Below, one piece after another: positions 12,901-25,184 of a stretch of 64,000 nucleotides of DNA. Position 1 is the stretch's first letter. Each line of letters starts with the position of its first letter. The stretch lies in the NCBI RefSeq assembly GCF_002865645.1, contig NW_020194557.1, forward strand, positions 310,001 to 374,000. Direction: 5' to 3'. Below the pieces are notes generated by a model. That model did no database searches. It saw only the letters and a list, made by a program, of their open reading frames with translations, and was not told the origin of the DNA. The position numbers were made by a program, and so were the translations under genes. This DNA is from Hyaloscypha bicolor E. Its lineage: Eukaryota; Ascomycota; Leotiomycetes; Helotiales; Hyaloscyphaceae.

Positions 12901-15700
12901 TGCAAGGTGTGCGGGCCCGAGAGGAGCTCACCCGCTAGTACAGTAAGTTAACTTAAGTAATGTGTGGAACGAAGGGGAGCGACAGGGATCCAAAGTTGAG
13001 ATGAACCAACCAGGGGGGGCACCGGGGGGGGGGACCAGGCCAGGTTCGGTTTCTGACTGTTCAACTCAACCCTTGTCTTGCGAACCCAAACGGCTGCGCT
13101 TGAGGTGGTTCGCTTCAAGCTCGCATGTTCGTGCGGCTTCAGAATGTCGGACTTGTCTTTCCACGCGAGCTGTCAGGGATGAGCGACGCAGAGAAGGGCC
13201 GTCCCGGCTGGCAACATCGTCGTCAGCGGTCGGGTTGCCGAGGTGTGGGTGGTTGCCGTGTTGTGAGAAACAGCTTTCTACCAGTACTTTGCCGGCAAAA
13301 TGTGCCTGGTCGCATGTAACGAACGACCAACGAAGTTGCGAAAGACGCGAGCGAGTTGGGGAGGCCGGTCGGCGAGGGGGCATGTTCGATGCCGCTGCCG
13401 TGTAGACGGCAATGCCCATGCCGGAAGGACGTCGTCGATCTGTGGCAGAGGCAAGGCACAAAGCACAGTGAGACCGCACGATAGGACCGATTGGAGAGAC
13501 GAGTCTATTGTGCATGCTGATATCTTTAAAAAGAAGACATCGCAGGCGTTACGCAGGTACACGAGGGCTGAAGGAGGCCACCTCAGTGAGCCAGTTCCAC
13601 GGCGAGAGGATACGAGCCCGTGTTAAGTTCGGCAGCATGCGAACAAACAAATTCCGACTCCCGGGAGAGAGCGAACTTGTCAGAGCAAACAAAGGAAGCA
13701 TGCTGACCTATCTCCTGATCGATGCGGACTCGTTTCATACTTTACGATTTGATTGAGACCACGTTTTCGTTATGCACGTTGTTGGATCTGTGTTCTGGGC
13801 AGTGTAAGGTTCGACAGGCCCGAAAAACTTGGAGAGGAAGGCAAAGTAACGCATCCGTATTGCTTCCACAGTGCCATGCGTGGTGCTGGTCACACGCAAG
13901 TTGGCGATGCAAGTTGGCGACGCAAGTTGTAACTTTCGAGAAAGGGGAATAAAAATTGTAAAAAAAGAATATGTTCCTCAGAAGCAGGAACAGCTGTAGC
14001 TCGGAGGGCTGCTGTCAGGGACATCGCATACGATCGCCGAGCGCATGCGCTAATACTGTCAGGTCGACGAACTCCTGCACCTGCGATGGGTCGAAGTGCC
14101 GACCGGCTTCGTTTTGAGGAGCCGCGGTGTGGACACTCTCTCGGACGGCCAGGGCAGGACCAGAAAGGTTGGATCAATTTTGGACTCTCGGGACTCCGGG
14201 ACGCATGCAGGCTGCAGGATGCCACGACAGCCCCTTGTCAAGACTCAAGAACAACTGAAAGCCAGCTTCCATCACCCATGGACATGGTGAGGGAACGTGA
14301 CCTTTGCTCCTGTCTTCTCTGACCCCTTTCAAACACCCTCCCGAAGCCTCCAAGGCCGATCTGTGATTCCGTCAATCAATCTGGGTGCAGATCAGTCACT
14401 TCGCTCACCCGAATGACACGGCGCCTGAAAGCGACCTCTCGTTAGTACCGAATCTGATACTGGTCATCGCCTCCAAGTATGACTGTGTTTTGCGACTCGG
14501 GAGTGGCTAATGGGATGGACGCTTCGAGCCACTGAGAGCTCAAACGCCGAGTGAGGCGTCGCCCCGCGGGCACTGGGACTTGTACTGGTCGATGTATTGC
14601 GAGAGTGCACGTATCGCAGAGTCACAGTTCAGCACAGCCGGACAGGCAGAAGCAGCGCGAGCAGTAGGAGTTTGTTGCTTGTTCTGCTTGAATCACGGCG
14701 CCAGGCCGAGGGCGGGATTGGAGTGACGAAGCGTGTGAAGGTGCGGAGCGTGTCCGAGATATCGCTCTGCGCCGAAGCGCTGTTTCTCGAGATGTTGGTT
14801 TGAAGCAATCTTGAAAGGTCTCCCCTCCCGGCGTGCTGAAACCTCATCACTGCGTCTACAGTGCCGTACACCATCTCGCCAGCGGCCAGCGTTGGCCCTG
14901 GAGTTGGACTACTGTTGGAGGCTGGAGCCATCGAGAGTGGAGCGTAGCAAAAAGCCCAAATCCCAAGAAGTCGTTTCCACCCCTGCTCCCGGGAAGCGGC
15001 CCCTTGGCTTCCATGCTCCGAAGCTTCCCAACAGCGCCTGATCCTGGGATCCATGTCGACGAGCTTGCCTCGTTTTCCCCCTTTTCAGGCATGGTGCAGC
15101 CCGGGGCGGTTGGGCTGCAGCTTAGGCGTTTAATTTCCAGCTGATGCAGGGGATTCGGGGCTCGGCCGTGGAAACACGCTCGCACACCAAACTTTTTCCA
15201 GAATGTTTGGAGGACCGCAGCTAGTTCCTCCATACAGTAGTAGTTCATCTCAGAGTTAGGCAACAAGACGTTTCCCTGAGTCGTGCAAAGCGAGCATGCC
15301 GATGTTCAGGCCGCGAAACGCTGGAAGGAATACGGGCCAACTCTGTGCAGGATGGGGTCCAAGAGTAGTTAGTGACGGTTACCGAAAACACGCAGCCCAG
15401 GCAAATTGGAGATGCGCATGCTGCTCTCATCTCCAGCCCAAGGATGAACCCTCTCTCTTGCCACGTTCGAAAGGGGGGCCAACGGGCACCCAGGAACACC
15501 TCACGCTGCGTCATGCCATGGCCAGTTGAGCATCTGTCGAGGGTGCTGCTCCAGCGTGCCCCCGTTTCGTGTGGCTGCCCCCTTTCCCTTCACGGCCATT
15601 TCGCGGATTTCAGCCCCTTTTTCCTCCAACCACAGTTACTTTTTCGCGTCGTCCGGCCCGTGCCCAGCAACGCGATGAGTCCCAGTGTGCTCCCAAGGGC
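9930..15700. other. Gene-poor region, no supported gene
   Basis: Nearly 6 kb in which I support no gene. Open frames on both strands are short and shadow one another; minus 10107-10421 and 10745-11005 are the most protein-like but match nothing I know and have no start context or introns. From about 12.9 kb the DNA becomes GC-rich, with a g-run near 13010-13032 and many opposite-strand frames of the sort that high GC produces by chance. Confidence 0.4.
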
Positions 15701-16512
15701 AGGATTTGGGATTAATTATAGCAATACTAACAAGTTCCACTGATATTTATTGCCCACGGCCACTACTGCCCAAAGCCAGCCCTGCAAGTCCTCGTCTGGG
15801 CTGCTCATTTCGATTTGTCTTTTTCCTTCCGTGTTCCCCTAGTCCCGCGCAGCCGTCAAGCATCATCATCCCTCCTCCTGGACTTTGGCTCAAGTTCCCC
15901 TGGACCTTTTTTTTTTTGATCTGCTCCCTGGTCTGGCATGCAATATAAGACAAGCCGAGCCCCCCCCCTTTGCACACAAAATATTCTTTGACTCTTCTTT
16001 TGTAAACCATCGTCACCTTCCCTTACGACGTTGCTGCTGTTGGCCATCCTCCTGCTGCCATCCTGCCTGCATATTCTGTTACTCACTCGCACATCGAAGA
16101 CTCACACACACACTTCACTCCCACCCCACGCCTATCACAGCATTCTGCACCACAGGCACCAGCCTTTATAAGAACCTGTCAATCATCCACTTTTGCCGGC
16201 TGCAGTTCACGCAGGTTCCCTGAGATTCGCGATCCACATCGGCTAGACACCTTTCCACACCAGCGCCGGCATTAAGGTCACAGCTCCCGCCCCCAGCACA
16301 CTCGCGCCGTCGCAGACACTGTCGCAAAGTCTAAGATTGTCAAAGCAGCCCAAATCTTAACAGACTCAATATAAGTGCCGCCCCGGCCGATAATTTCGAG
16401 AATTTATTCCATAGACATTCTTTTGGGAACTTCAGCGACGCTCCTCCACAGCACAGAAAAAGAAGTTGTTGCCCCATACCAACGCAGGCGCAGCACTTGC
16501 AGCAACATACAG
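15700..16512 (+). promoter_or_regulatory. Pyrimidine-rich promoter/leader-like stretch
   Basis: The plus strand is rich in C and T with CT and CA runs (for example acacacacacttcactcccaccc near 16105), as in leaders of strongly expressed filamentous-fungal genes. A long T tract lies at 15907-15918 and a C run at 15960-15968. It leads into the apparently spliced stretch at 16513-16716. No long coding frame is present. Confidence 0.35.
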
Positions 16513-16734
16513 GTACTTTTTTAGAAGTTCCTCGGAATCACCGTTCCCCTATTTCAGGAGGCAGCTAGCCTTGCGCAACCGAAGCAACGAAGCAACGTGA
16601 GTCACCCTGCGAGTAAGCACATATGAATATTCCAGACCGTGGCAACCGCTGCAGCTTGCGAATCTCCCCGCCAGACAACATATAACCAGCGCTGACCAAG
16701 ATGTTCCTCTCCACAGACTCCACACATCTTCAAG

Positions 16735-16827
16735 ATGATCACCAGAGAAGTGCACTCATGCAACATGGGCCGCGGCGCCTACGATACAACAGGCCTGCCA
16801 AAACCTCCTCCACCGAAGCCTAGGTAA
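16735..16827 (+). CDS. Possible short ORF after two leader introns
   Basis: A 30-codon frame has a second in-frame ATG at codon 11 and a proline-rich end (GLPKPPPPKPR). Its support is the upstream context: two intron-like segments, 16513-16557 (gtactt...tttcag) and 16597-16716 (gtgagt...ctgac...ccacag), end 18 bp before the ATG. A gtaacg donor overlaps the stop codon and a cgcag acceptor at about 16921 would extend the frame into 16922-17329 (IHPLHRLQPRLDRLD...). The product could therefore be longer, or the ORF could be an upstream ORF or noncoding transcript. No family recognised. Confidence 0.25.
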   Translation: MITREVHSCNMGRGAYDTTGLPKPPPPKPR

Positions 16828-16929
16828 CGATGGGCGATATCCTCGGTCTCCCATCGACTCCTCCGAGCGATACAAACAGCAAGACCTCACCGAGACAAAG
16901 TCCGCGACTCGTCGCAAACGCAGGATTCA

Positions 16930-18600
16930 TCCCTTGCATCGACTTCAGCCCCGTCTCGACCGTCTCGATCCTGCTTTCAACATGCATCCTCTCGACTTCC
17001 ATTCTCAAGATTACAAATTTGGCATAAACAAGATCTTTAATATCGCATCTGCCTCGAGTTTTTCGGCCTTCCTGTACAATATCATCATACCCACGACTTG
17101 CGACGATTCTCCTTCATTCCCATCGGCATTCCTGCTTTCATCAATCGCCCACTGTCTCGAATTCCGGCCGCATACCCCAAAAGTTCATCGTACGATACAC
17201 CATCTCCTTGCTTCGTACCCGCGAGTCTCGATCTACAGTACAGAGCGCAGCGTCCACGCCCTCGCTACTTTCGCCTTCCCTCTCGGTCTGGAATATACAC
17301 AAATGTTGGGCGAGGGGCGTTGCATCTAGAACGGGGATCTGTACTTTTCCTGAATTTCCTTGATTTCCATGTCTCATTTGTTTGAGGTGTCTGAATACTC
17401 TTGTATCACCACCTTGTTATTGTTTTCTGGCTACACAAAATGGGAATCTTGGGAGCGAAAAATTTGGGAGGCTTGGCAAAACTGTTTTCGATCGCGCATA
17501 TAGACATGTTGGTTTACACCTTTTTACATCTTGTTTGATGGTTGGAGCTTGCTCGTGTGCCCTCGCGGGCACCGACTAGCACTGTATAGGATAGGAAATT
17601 TTGGCAGCTGGGCTCTTGTTTCTCAACTGCTGCGATATCGTCTCATGTTTTCAACACCATTTTTGCTGTATTATTTTATGTTGTCATTACTTCCTGTGTT
17701 TGTGGACCCGGCTTCTGGTATGGTTTGCAATGGCTGCCCCGATACTTCACGGGGCTGGATCCTGATCGATTTGTTGGGACAGGGATGGCTTGGACTTGGC
17801 TGTGGAGACGATCATATACCCATCATAGACTGTATGAAGATCTTCTGCAGAGAAGGACAGGAAGAAAGAAGACTGGAAGAAAGAATGCCTTTTGGGATTA
17901 CAGCTCAGTCAGCGATAACAGCGTTCTGGGCATCGAAATTAGATAATAAGAAACTACTTAATCTTCGCTATCTCTGAGCCTCAAACTTGAAGTGTCCATT
18001 TCTCCAAGGCCAGACCTTGGGATCATCAAAAGCATCAAAACGAACTCGTTTCATCAGGCTGCCACTTTTAGAATTCCACAATGCCACAGCAGAAAGAAGC
18101 AGAAGGGCCAAGGCGACCGAGATGATCAAGATGACAACTCACATCTTGCATTTCGACAGATCCCAAGCACCGAGGACTCGCCCACACGCCACCTCATCCC
18201 GTCCCTCCGGATTCCCGCCCCAAAAAGCAAAGTACTGGCTGGTACTGGGTTATGGATAGCGCGACTATCAAACACGCATCTTATTGCAAAAACCCTGGCC
18301 GCTGGAAAAAACAACGAAACAGCGCGCCACGTATAAAACTTGATACCACCTTGAACGTTGAGAATGGCTGACATGTTTGTGGTACGAAGGGCATGGGGCC
18401 TCGTTTCATCCCGTCGTATTGGAAGGATGTGGATGCTATTCCAAGGAATTGGAGGCAGTGCTAGAATATGATAGAGTGGACTGGGGATCGACACGTGGAT
18501 GCAAGCTGGTGCAGGAGGGCTCTTCTGGAATATGCACAGAAGACCCGTTGTCCAGACAGTCGGAATCCCGCGCACAGCCACTCATGCTTCGAACGTGAGG
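16930..18600. other. No supported gene
   Basis: Overlapping frames at 16934-17385 are serine/proline-rich and could be the 3' part of the transcript starting near 16 kb; those at 17531-18336 look like chance frames. No domain, splice pattern or repeat supports an independent gene. Confidence 0.4.
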
Positions 18601-18651
18601 GACGGGTTGGATGCAGAGGGCCGCTTTGGGAAGGTGGATTTGGGGGGGCGT

Positions 18652-18653
<2 letters not shown>

Positions 18654-18705
<52 letters not shown>
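18654..18705 (+). repeat. Homopolymer run of 52 G
   Basis: An uninterrupted run of 52 guanines, preceded by shorter G runs. Every frame through it codes only Gly or, on the other strand, Pro, so the long frames crossing it are artefacts. It lies about 420 bp upstream of the Arp2/3 subunit start. Length in the assembly is likely to be approximate. Confidence 0.95.
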
Positions 18706-18706
<1 letters not shown>

Positions 18707-19124
18707 GGGAATTGGCGTGGGGGGCGTTGTGAAGGCGGTATGGAGGAGGTTTTGCGACGTTGGTGTGGAAGGGGCGACGGAGTGGGTTGAGGCCAAGCGA
18801 GTTCTGATGATGCGGCAGCACGGCGCAGCACACCACAAGCAACACGACAGGATCGACAACAGCAAAAGCAACGCGTGCAGCACAAGACGGAGGAAAGAGA
18901 AGACTGCACCCAACTCAGCTGCAGTGCACAAGACCATCGGCAACTGCGATTCGGCTCGATTCATTCTCAGCGCCCGAAACAGACAGCGCAGCCATCACCG
19001 CCTCACGGCGACCCCACCAACCATTTCACCCCTCCTCCGCACGACCACGACCACGATACACCTTCTGCACCCCTCGCTCTATCAACTTATCGCCACGTTA
19101 CTTCTCTAGAACACCAAAGCAAAG

Positions 19125-20033
19125 ATGTCAATCATCCAGCAGGTGACGTCCGCCTCCCTCTCGGACAACTGGCGCACAATCAACATCGACGCCCTCGATC
19201 CGGACTCCTCCGCCAACTTCGACACCTCCACGCTCCACCCGACTCTTGCCCCAGTCTCAGAGTCAGAGATTCGGTCGATTGGGCAGCAAGTTAGGCAGCT
19301 GTTAAGAGGAGGCGATGCAGAGGGCGCGTTAAGAGGCGCGCTGGAGAGTGCACCATATGGTGGAGATGCTAATGTGAAGGAGATTCATTTGGGGACTGTG
19401 GTTGAGGTGTTGCAGGGGATTAGAGCGAGTGAAATTTCGGGTATGCTGGGCAGGATTTGGGGAAGTGAAGGGGGCAGTGAGGTGGTTGACTGCTTGATGA
19501 AATACTTGTGCGTTGCCCTCCTTTGTCCACCCTCTCTGGTCCGGTTCTACATTCAATGCTCTGGCTGGCCGAGTATTACGGCAGATGTTAAGGCAGAATC
19601 TAGGCGGAGGTTTCCACTACAGATCTGTTCCCGGAGGTTTCATAGTGTCTCAGGGTCAACGTGGAATTTCTAGAGTCGGAGGGAGATTTTGATTTCGCCA
19701 GTGCCAACATCGACGTTGAGGCATGATGCTCCAAGGCCTTCTGACTTGACAGATGATAACTATCAAAGTTGGGCAAGATGCTGACTTCTCTCTGCGCGCA
19801 GATACAAAGGCATGGCTGCCTCTGCTACATTTGGCAAGACTCCCTCTCGCGGCTCAACACTCACGCCTCAGAGCACCGGCGCTGGCTTCTCACAAATGGG
19901 CGGTAGACCAGGGGCTCAGAATGAAAGCAGTGGTGCCGCCATGAGTGTGTTACTTTCATGGCATGAGAAGGTTGTGGACGTTGCGGGTTTGGGATGCGTG
20001 AACCGCTCCATGACAGATTGGAGGAAAGTCTAG
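19125..20033 (+). CDS. ARPC5: Arp2/3 complex subunit 5 (p16-Arc)
   Basis: The smallest subunit of the Arp2/3 complex, which nucleates branched actin filaments at endocytic patches. Two exons, 19125-19507 and 19802-20033, give 204 residues. Family phrases are clear: NWRTINIDALDPDSSANFD (14-32), IGQQVRQLLRGGDAEGALRGAL, SAPYGGDANVKEIHLGTVVEVL, then across the intron MKYLYKGMAAS and near the end AMSVLLSWHEKVVDVAGLG. Splicing completes a Leu codon (TT + A). The intron is 294 bp, long for this window, and contains no other gene. Length is slightly above the usual 150-190 because of an N-terminal extension and a Ser/Gly linker in exon 2. The AP-2 alpha gene at 25.5 kb also acts in endocytosis, but the spacing implies no joint control. 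Confidence 0.93.
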
Positions 20034-20974
20034 ATGTGCGGGGAACATATCAGGGCATGGACAGTCGCCATGATGGAGATAGGAATTGCTGCATGGCGGA
20101 AATTGCGGCATGAGCGTCATTGGAAGCGTTCGCAGTGTGTCCAGAGCGGCCAACACTGTGCAACAAAAATGAGGGGTAAATGAGGGGTAAAATATGACAA
20201 AATATCATGCTGAATTGCTGTATAGCAAATAGCATATTCCAACGATACAAATGCACGGCATCTGGCGGCAATTGGTCCAAGTGAACAGCACGACAGCTGA
20301 CTCCTTTCAATACCCGAAGTCTGCTACAAATACCTTCTGACAGCCACTTATTCTCCTCACAGCAAGTGCTGCTCCGATTTGCTGCTCCGATTTCGCTTCT
20401 CAATTACGAGCTTTATCACGGAATCAGAGAAATTAACCGCTACTGGACCGCATTTGTATCATTTGTACCTTTAGTTCGGTACACCTGCCGTGTTCAAAAT
20501 CGTTAGTATTCTCTTGAATCCTTACCCGCGGGGCAACCAATTAAAAGCCTCATGACTCCCTTCCACTTTTCAATAATCTGTCCCCACAATTATGTACCTC
20601 GAGACTTCCTCTCATTGAAAACTTCGATGCCTTGCAGATCACTTCTTCAAAACTCCGTTGTCGGTCTGTTCTTAGCCAATTCAGTCTGGACTCGAGTCAC
20701 GATCACTGCCCCGCTTTTCAATCCTCTCTCTATTTGAACGACCAAGCCCCCTCGTGCAAATATTGCTCAGTGTAGTACATTGCCATTGAAAACTGTACAT
20801 TGGAAAGACCAATTGTCTTCCCGTTTGCCCACACAATTATACCTGCTATACTCATCATTTGTTCCGATTAACATAGCATTCAGTCATCCTTTCAATGAAA
20901 ACACACTTAACCACTCCTCTCGAGATCTTACGCCATTGTTCAAATTTACCACCGGACGATAGTCATCTTTCATT
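20034..20974. promoter_or_regulatory. Intergenic, promoter/leader of the sugar porter
   Basis: 940 bp between the Arp2/3 subunit stop and the MFS start. No coding signal. The last 250 bp are T/C-rich, as expected of a fungal promoter and 5' leader; no specific binding site is called. Confidence 0.4.
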
Positions 20975-22933
20975 ATGGCGGCCACGACTCTCGGTCGTAT
21001 CTCTTCTCTTAGACCTCGGTCACCACATAATCCCCGGATTTACTACCTGACCTTCCTCTCCTGTCTTGGATCTTGGATGTTCGGCTACAACAACGGCGTT
21101 ATAGCTGGTGTCTTGGTCCTCCCATCTTTCTACCGAGATTTCAACCTTCCCACTGTTGGCACCAAAGAATATAACAATGTCACGGGTAATATCGTCTCAC
21201 TGCTACAGATTGGCGGATTGGTCGGGAGCCTAGGGACTTTCGGTGTCATGAAATACTGGGGAAGGAGAGGGGCGATGATTGCGTCCGGAGCTGTGTACCT
21301 AGTTGGCGCGGTGATGCAGGTTTGTACTCTCTTATTGTCTTGAATCGAAGGCGGTGGACTGGCGTCTGTGTGTGCTGATGACGATAGACGTTCTGTCATG
21401 GTGGGCTGCCCTTGATGTTTGCAGGCCGATTCTTCAGTGGTATCGGAACCGGGGGTGCCACTGTTGTCGTCCCATTGGTGATTCTCCTTCTCAGCACCCC
21501 TCTTCCCTCAATCAACTCATCCATTTCCAGTACATAGCCGAGCTCGCGCCCCCATCAATCCGCGGCTCCCTCGTCGGCATCTACGAAATCAACAACCAGC
21601 TCTCCTCCCTCATGGGCTACTGGTGCAACTACATCGTAAACGAATACATCCCCTCCACCTCCTCCCGACAATGGCAGATCCCCCTTGCCGTGCAGATCGT
21701 GCCATCTGCCCTGCTAATCCTAGCCGCTATCTTCATCCTCCCCGAGTCACCCCGCCTCCTCGTCAAAAGAGGCAACAAACTCCAAGCTCGCAAGAACCTA
21801 GCTTGGGTTAGAAAACTTGATCCGGATCATGAACTCGTGAATCGCGAGATGGAGGAGATTGGGGATGCGATTCGCATGCAAGATACGCCGCCACCGAGGG
21901 TGCTGCATAGACATAGTGGCGGAAAGTTGGGCTTGTTTAAGGAGCTTTGTTGGAAGGGGAATAGGGAAAGGGTTCTGATTGCGCTGGGGCTTATGTTTGG
22001 ACAGAATTTGACCGGGATTCAGGGGGGTATGGTTACTTCTGCCCTGCTTCTTTGCTTGTTTTGACCCCCTAACAGTTAATTTTTATACGCCGACTGTGTT
22101 TAAGAGTATTGGGTTTGATGGGACGAGGGTTGTGTTGTTGGCTTCTGGTATGTCCCTCCCCCTGTAGGCGTTTGCAATTTTCGGGGGGAAGGGCTGAAGT
22201 GTGGGTGTGGGCTGTGTGTGCTGATTGAATGGAATAGGCATGTACGCAGCGGTCAAGACAATTGCCACTATCCTCTCCCTCTCTTTCTTTATCGATCGTT
22301 TAGGCCGCCGCAAGCTACTGCTTACCAGCTCTGTCGGTACGAGTTTGGCTCTGTGGTACATCGGTGCTTTCGTCACCGCCAAACATATCGACCTCTCGAA
22401 GCCCCAGGAGAAGAGTGTCGCTGGTTGGATTGCTATTGTCTGCGTTTACATCTATGCCGTACGTTCTATCCACCATCCCAAAATGGGGGAAGGAGGGTGT
22501 CCATCTTACTGATAGTATACAGGCATTCTTCTCCTTCGCCTGGAACGGCGTAGTCTGGGTCTACTGTGCCGAAATATTCCCCATCCGCATCAAAGAGCTC
22601 GCAGCCTGCATCTGCACCGCAACGCAATGGCTCTCCCAATTCGCCATCGCTCGGGCTTCCCCAACCATGCTCACGGAGTGGAAAGGCGGCTTTTTCTTCT
22701 TCTTCGCGAGCTGTTTGGTGGTAATGGGGAGCTTAGTTTTCTGGTTGGTACCCGAGACGAAGGGAAAGACGCTCGAGAGAATGGATGATGTGTTTGGGAG
22801 TGCGTATGGGGATGTTGTGGAGGTGGAGTTGGGGAACTACAGGAGGGAGGGGAGGGAGAAGGGGATTTTTGAGAGGGGCAAGGTGAAGCCTGTCGATGAG
22901 GAGGGGGGTGTTACAGAAGTGGTTGAGAATTGA
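20975..22933 (+). CDS. MFS sugar porter (hexose/quinate-type transporter)
   Basis: A proton-coupled sugar or polyol transporter of the plasma membrane. Six exons (20975-21319, 21388-21477, 21531-22026, 22076-22147, 22238-22458, 22523-22933) join in frame to 544 residues, a normal length. Sugar-porter signatures appear in order: MFGYNNGVIAGVL in helix 1, KYWGRRGAM in loop 2-3, YIAELAPPSIRG after helix 4, PESPRLLVKRGN after helix 6, GQNLTGIQGVNFYTPTVF in helix 7, DRLGRRKLL in loop 8-9, YCAEIFPIRIK and PETKGKTLE at the end. About 12 hydrophobic helices are present. Introns are 49-90 bp with normal borders. Substrate cannot be told from sequence. Confidence 0.92.
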
Positions 22934-23390
22934 ATTCTTTCGAGGTAATGGGACTTAATAATTGTCAAAAGGGGGATTTCGAGTCGGGTAATGTTTGGAG
23001 GTTCTGGGGAGCATAATAATGAGGAGGGGAAAGAGCCTCGGATCTAAAAGGAGTTCTTGGATTTTGGAGAAATTGGGATACAAATTGACACAAACACTCT
23101 ACAAGCACTTCTCAAAAAAACATGAAAATCCGTCAAAACTCTTTTCTCCAATACCGCCAAGCTCTTTCAAACACCAATCAAATGCAAATCTAGCCAAGAT
23201 GCAAGCCATCCAAAGAGGAAGGCTATTTGTACCACGCCGATCATCGGCAGCACCCGCATCTGCCCCACCACCCCGCCCCAAGTCTCCATCGATAACCACG
23301 CACATCACCAAGAATTCCAACGATCCAGCTCATGTCGATCTTACCTCACACAGACGAGGTCCAAACCCTCGGGTTCCCATCACCTCAACC

Positions 23391-25184
23391 ATGAAGTTGC
23401 TCTCCTCCATCCATGAAGCATTAACCTGCGAACCGTTTCCAATACTAATCTTCCCCACCTTACTCGTGAGTCCGCCAACTCCACTTCTTCCACGACATGG
23501 CCATGCAATGAATCCCTAATCATGAGCTGACATTCGAAGATTGTGTATTATGTATACCAAACTGCATTCCACCCTCTTGGCTTTATCCCTGGCCCCTTTA
23601 GCTCGAAACTCAGTTCCTTGCCACTGGTCTACCAATGCCGAATGACTAGGAAGTCAAAATGGGTTCTTGCTCAACACGTCAAGTTCGGCCCTATTGTTCG
23701 AATCGCACCAAATTACGTCTCGATCACTGATCCAGCTGCCCTTGCTCAAGTATACGGAGGGAAGAATGGGTTCCCTAAAGGGCCGTTCTATGAAGATAAG
23801 CTATTTTCACTTCTTTTTGGGTAAAGAGAGGGACAGAATAATGTGACTGATATCTCTATACCATTCCACCAAGTCGAACCAGTCCTGTTCAATACCATGG
23901 ATGCAGATGTCCATAACCGGAAATGGAAGCTGATGAACGCCGCGTTCTCGCCGCGGAACCTGATGGATTTTGAGGGCTACATGGATCCGCACATCGCTTT
24001 GCTCGTGAAGAGGTTCCAAAATTATGCTCTTAAGTCTGAAGCTTTTGATTTCCAGCCGTGGGGTAAGACTTCACCTCTTTAGTTCAAGATGGAGAATGGT
24101 TGACAGCGATAGCGAATTTCTTAGCCTTCGATCTCATGGGCGAGTGGTCATTTGGTGCTGCATTCGGTTTCGTGGCTGCGGGAAAGGACATCCATAACCT
24201 GATCACCACCCTAGAGGTCCGCACCGACGTCTTAAACGCTATGGGCCATCTCCCTATCCCCAGTCGTCCGTACATGAAATATTTCCCTGACCCTTTCTTC
24301 TACAACGGTCTCCGAGTTCTCACGAACCTTGGTCAAGTGGGAACATTCGCTTTTAAGAAGAGATTGGAGAAGAAGGAGAAGGGCGAAGATGAGGGAAGGA
24401 AAGACGTCATGGGGTTCCTGCTTGATGCTAAAGATCCTGATACCGGTGGGCCGCTGAGACAGCAGGAGATCGTTGCGGAAGCGATTAGTCTGATTGGGGG
24501 CGGGAGTCATACTACCAGTGTGACGATGACGCATGTTATGGATTTCGTGAGTAGAGACAAAGTCTTGCAGGATGAGATGTGGAAGGAGTTGCGAGATGCA
24601 TTTCCTGGGGAGAGAGGCGAGGACTGGGTTGCGAGCGAGGGGGTGGTGGGTCGATTGCCACTGTTGAATGCGGTCTTGAAAGAGGTGATGAGGATCCGCC
24701 CGACGAGTTCCACTGGCTTGGAGAGAGTGGTCCCTGAGGGTGGGAGAATGGTTGCGGGTATATCCTTGCCGGCTGGAACTTTGGTCAGTGTGCCGATTGT
24801 GGCAATTCATCATGATAGCACTATATATGAGGCAAGCGCTCCTCCCAGTTCTGGTCCATACTGATTCCAAGAGCAGCGGCCGGAAACCTTCGACCCTCAT
24901 CGCTGGCTAAGGCCGGAGGCAAAAGCACTCACTGATCACTACATTCCGTTCTCGCTTGGGTCGAGGGGTTGCGTTGGAAAAGGGTCAGTTTCACTTCCCT
25001 TCATAGAAGGGAGTTAAAGTTAATTGTGGGTAGATTTGCGACAATGGAGATGCTTAAAACTCTTGCCACCCTTTTCCGGCGATTCAAGTTCGAGCGCGTC
25101 ATTCCACAGGAGTCGGAGAAGAGGGAAGGGTTCGTCGTTAAGATCACAGAATGCGAGGTAAAGATATCGATGAGAGAAGAATAA
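23391..25184 (+). CDS. Cytochrome P450 monooxygenase, one suspect junction
   Basis: A membrane-anchored haem monooxygenase. Exons read as 23391-23465, 23540-23820, about 23874-24062, 24107-24831, 24874-24983 and 25034-25184. Seen in order: an N-terminal anchor (PILIFPTLLVIVYYVY), FHPLGFIPGPF, LFNTMDADVHNRKWK, the I-helix GGGSHTTS, the K-helix ExxR (LKEVMRIRP), FDPHRWL, and the haem loop FSLGSRGCVGK with its Cys ligand, split right after by an intron. Intron 4 (24832-24873) seems to be GC-AG (GAG|gcaagc...aagag). Intron 2 has a good donor (gtaaag, 23821) and an acceptor (ccaccaag, 23873), but joining them leaves one extra base. The true structure differs, or the gene carries a frameshift. An upstream in-frame ATG at about 23200 would add an Arg/Ser/Pro-rich leader of 64 residues. 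Substrate unknown; it stands beside a transporter but no biosynthetic core gene is near. Confidence 0.85.

Noticed and set aside
12950..15300. Many 70-150-codon frames on both strands
   Set aside because: High GC lowers stop frequency; the frames lie opposite each other, are Arg/Pro/Ser-rich and show no domain or splice pattern.
18436..19109. Long open frames across the G run, giving poly-Gly or poly-Pro proteins
   Set aside because: The homopolymer has no stop in any frame, so length here is not evidence of coding. No motif on either side.
23199..23390. Upstream in-frame start for the P450 with a basic leader
   Set aside because: The start at 23391 directly precedes the membrane anchor, as is usual for microsomal P450s; the longer form is noted but not preferred.
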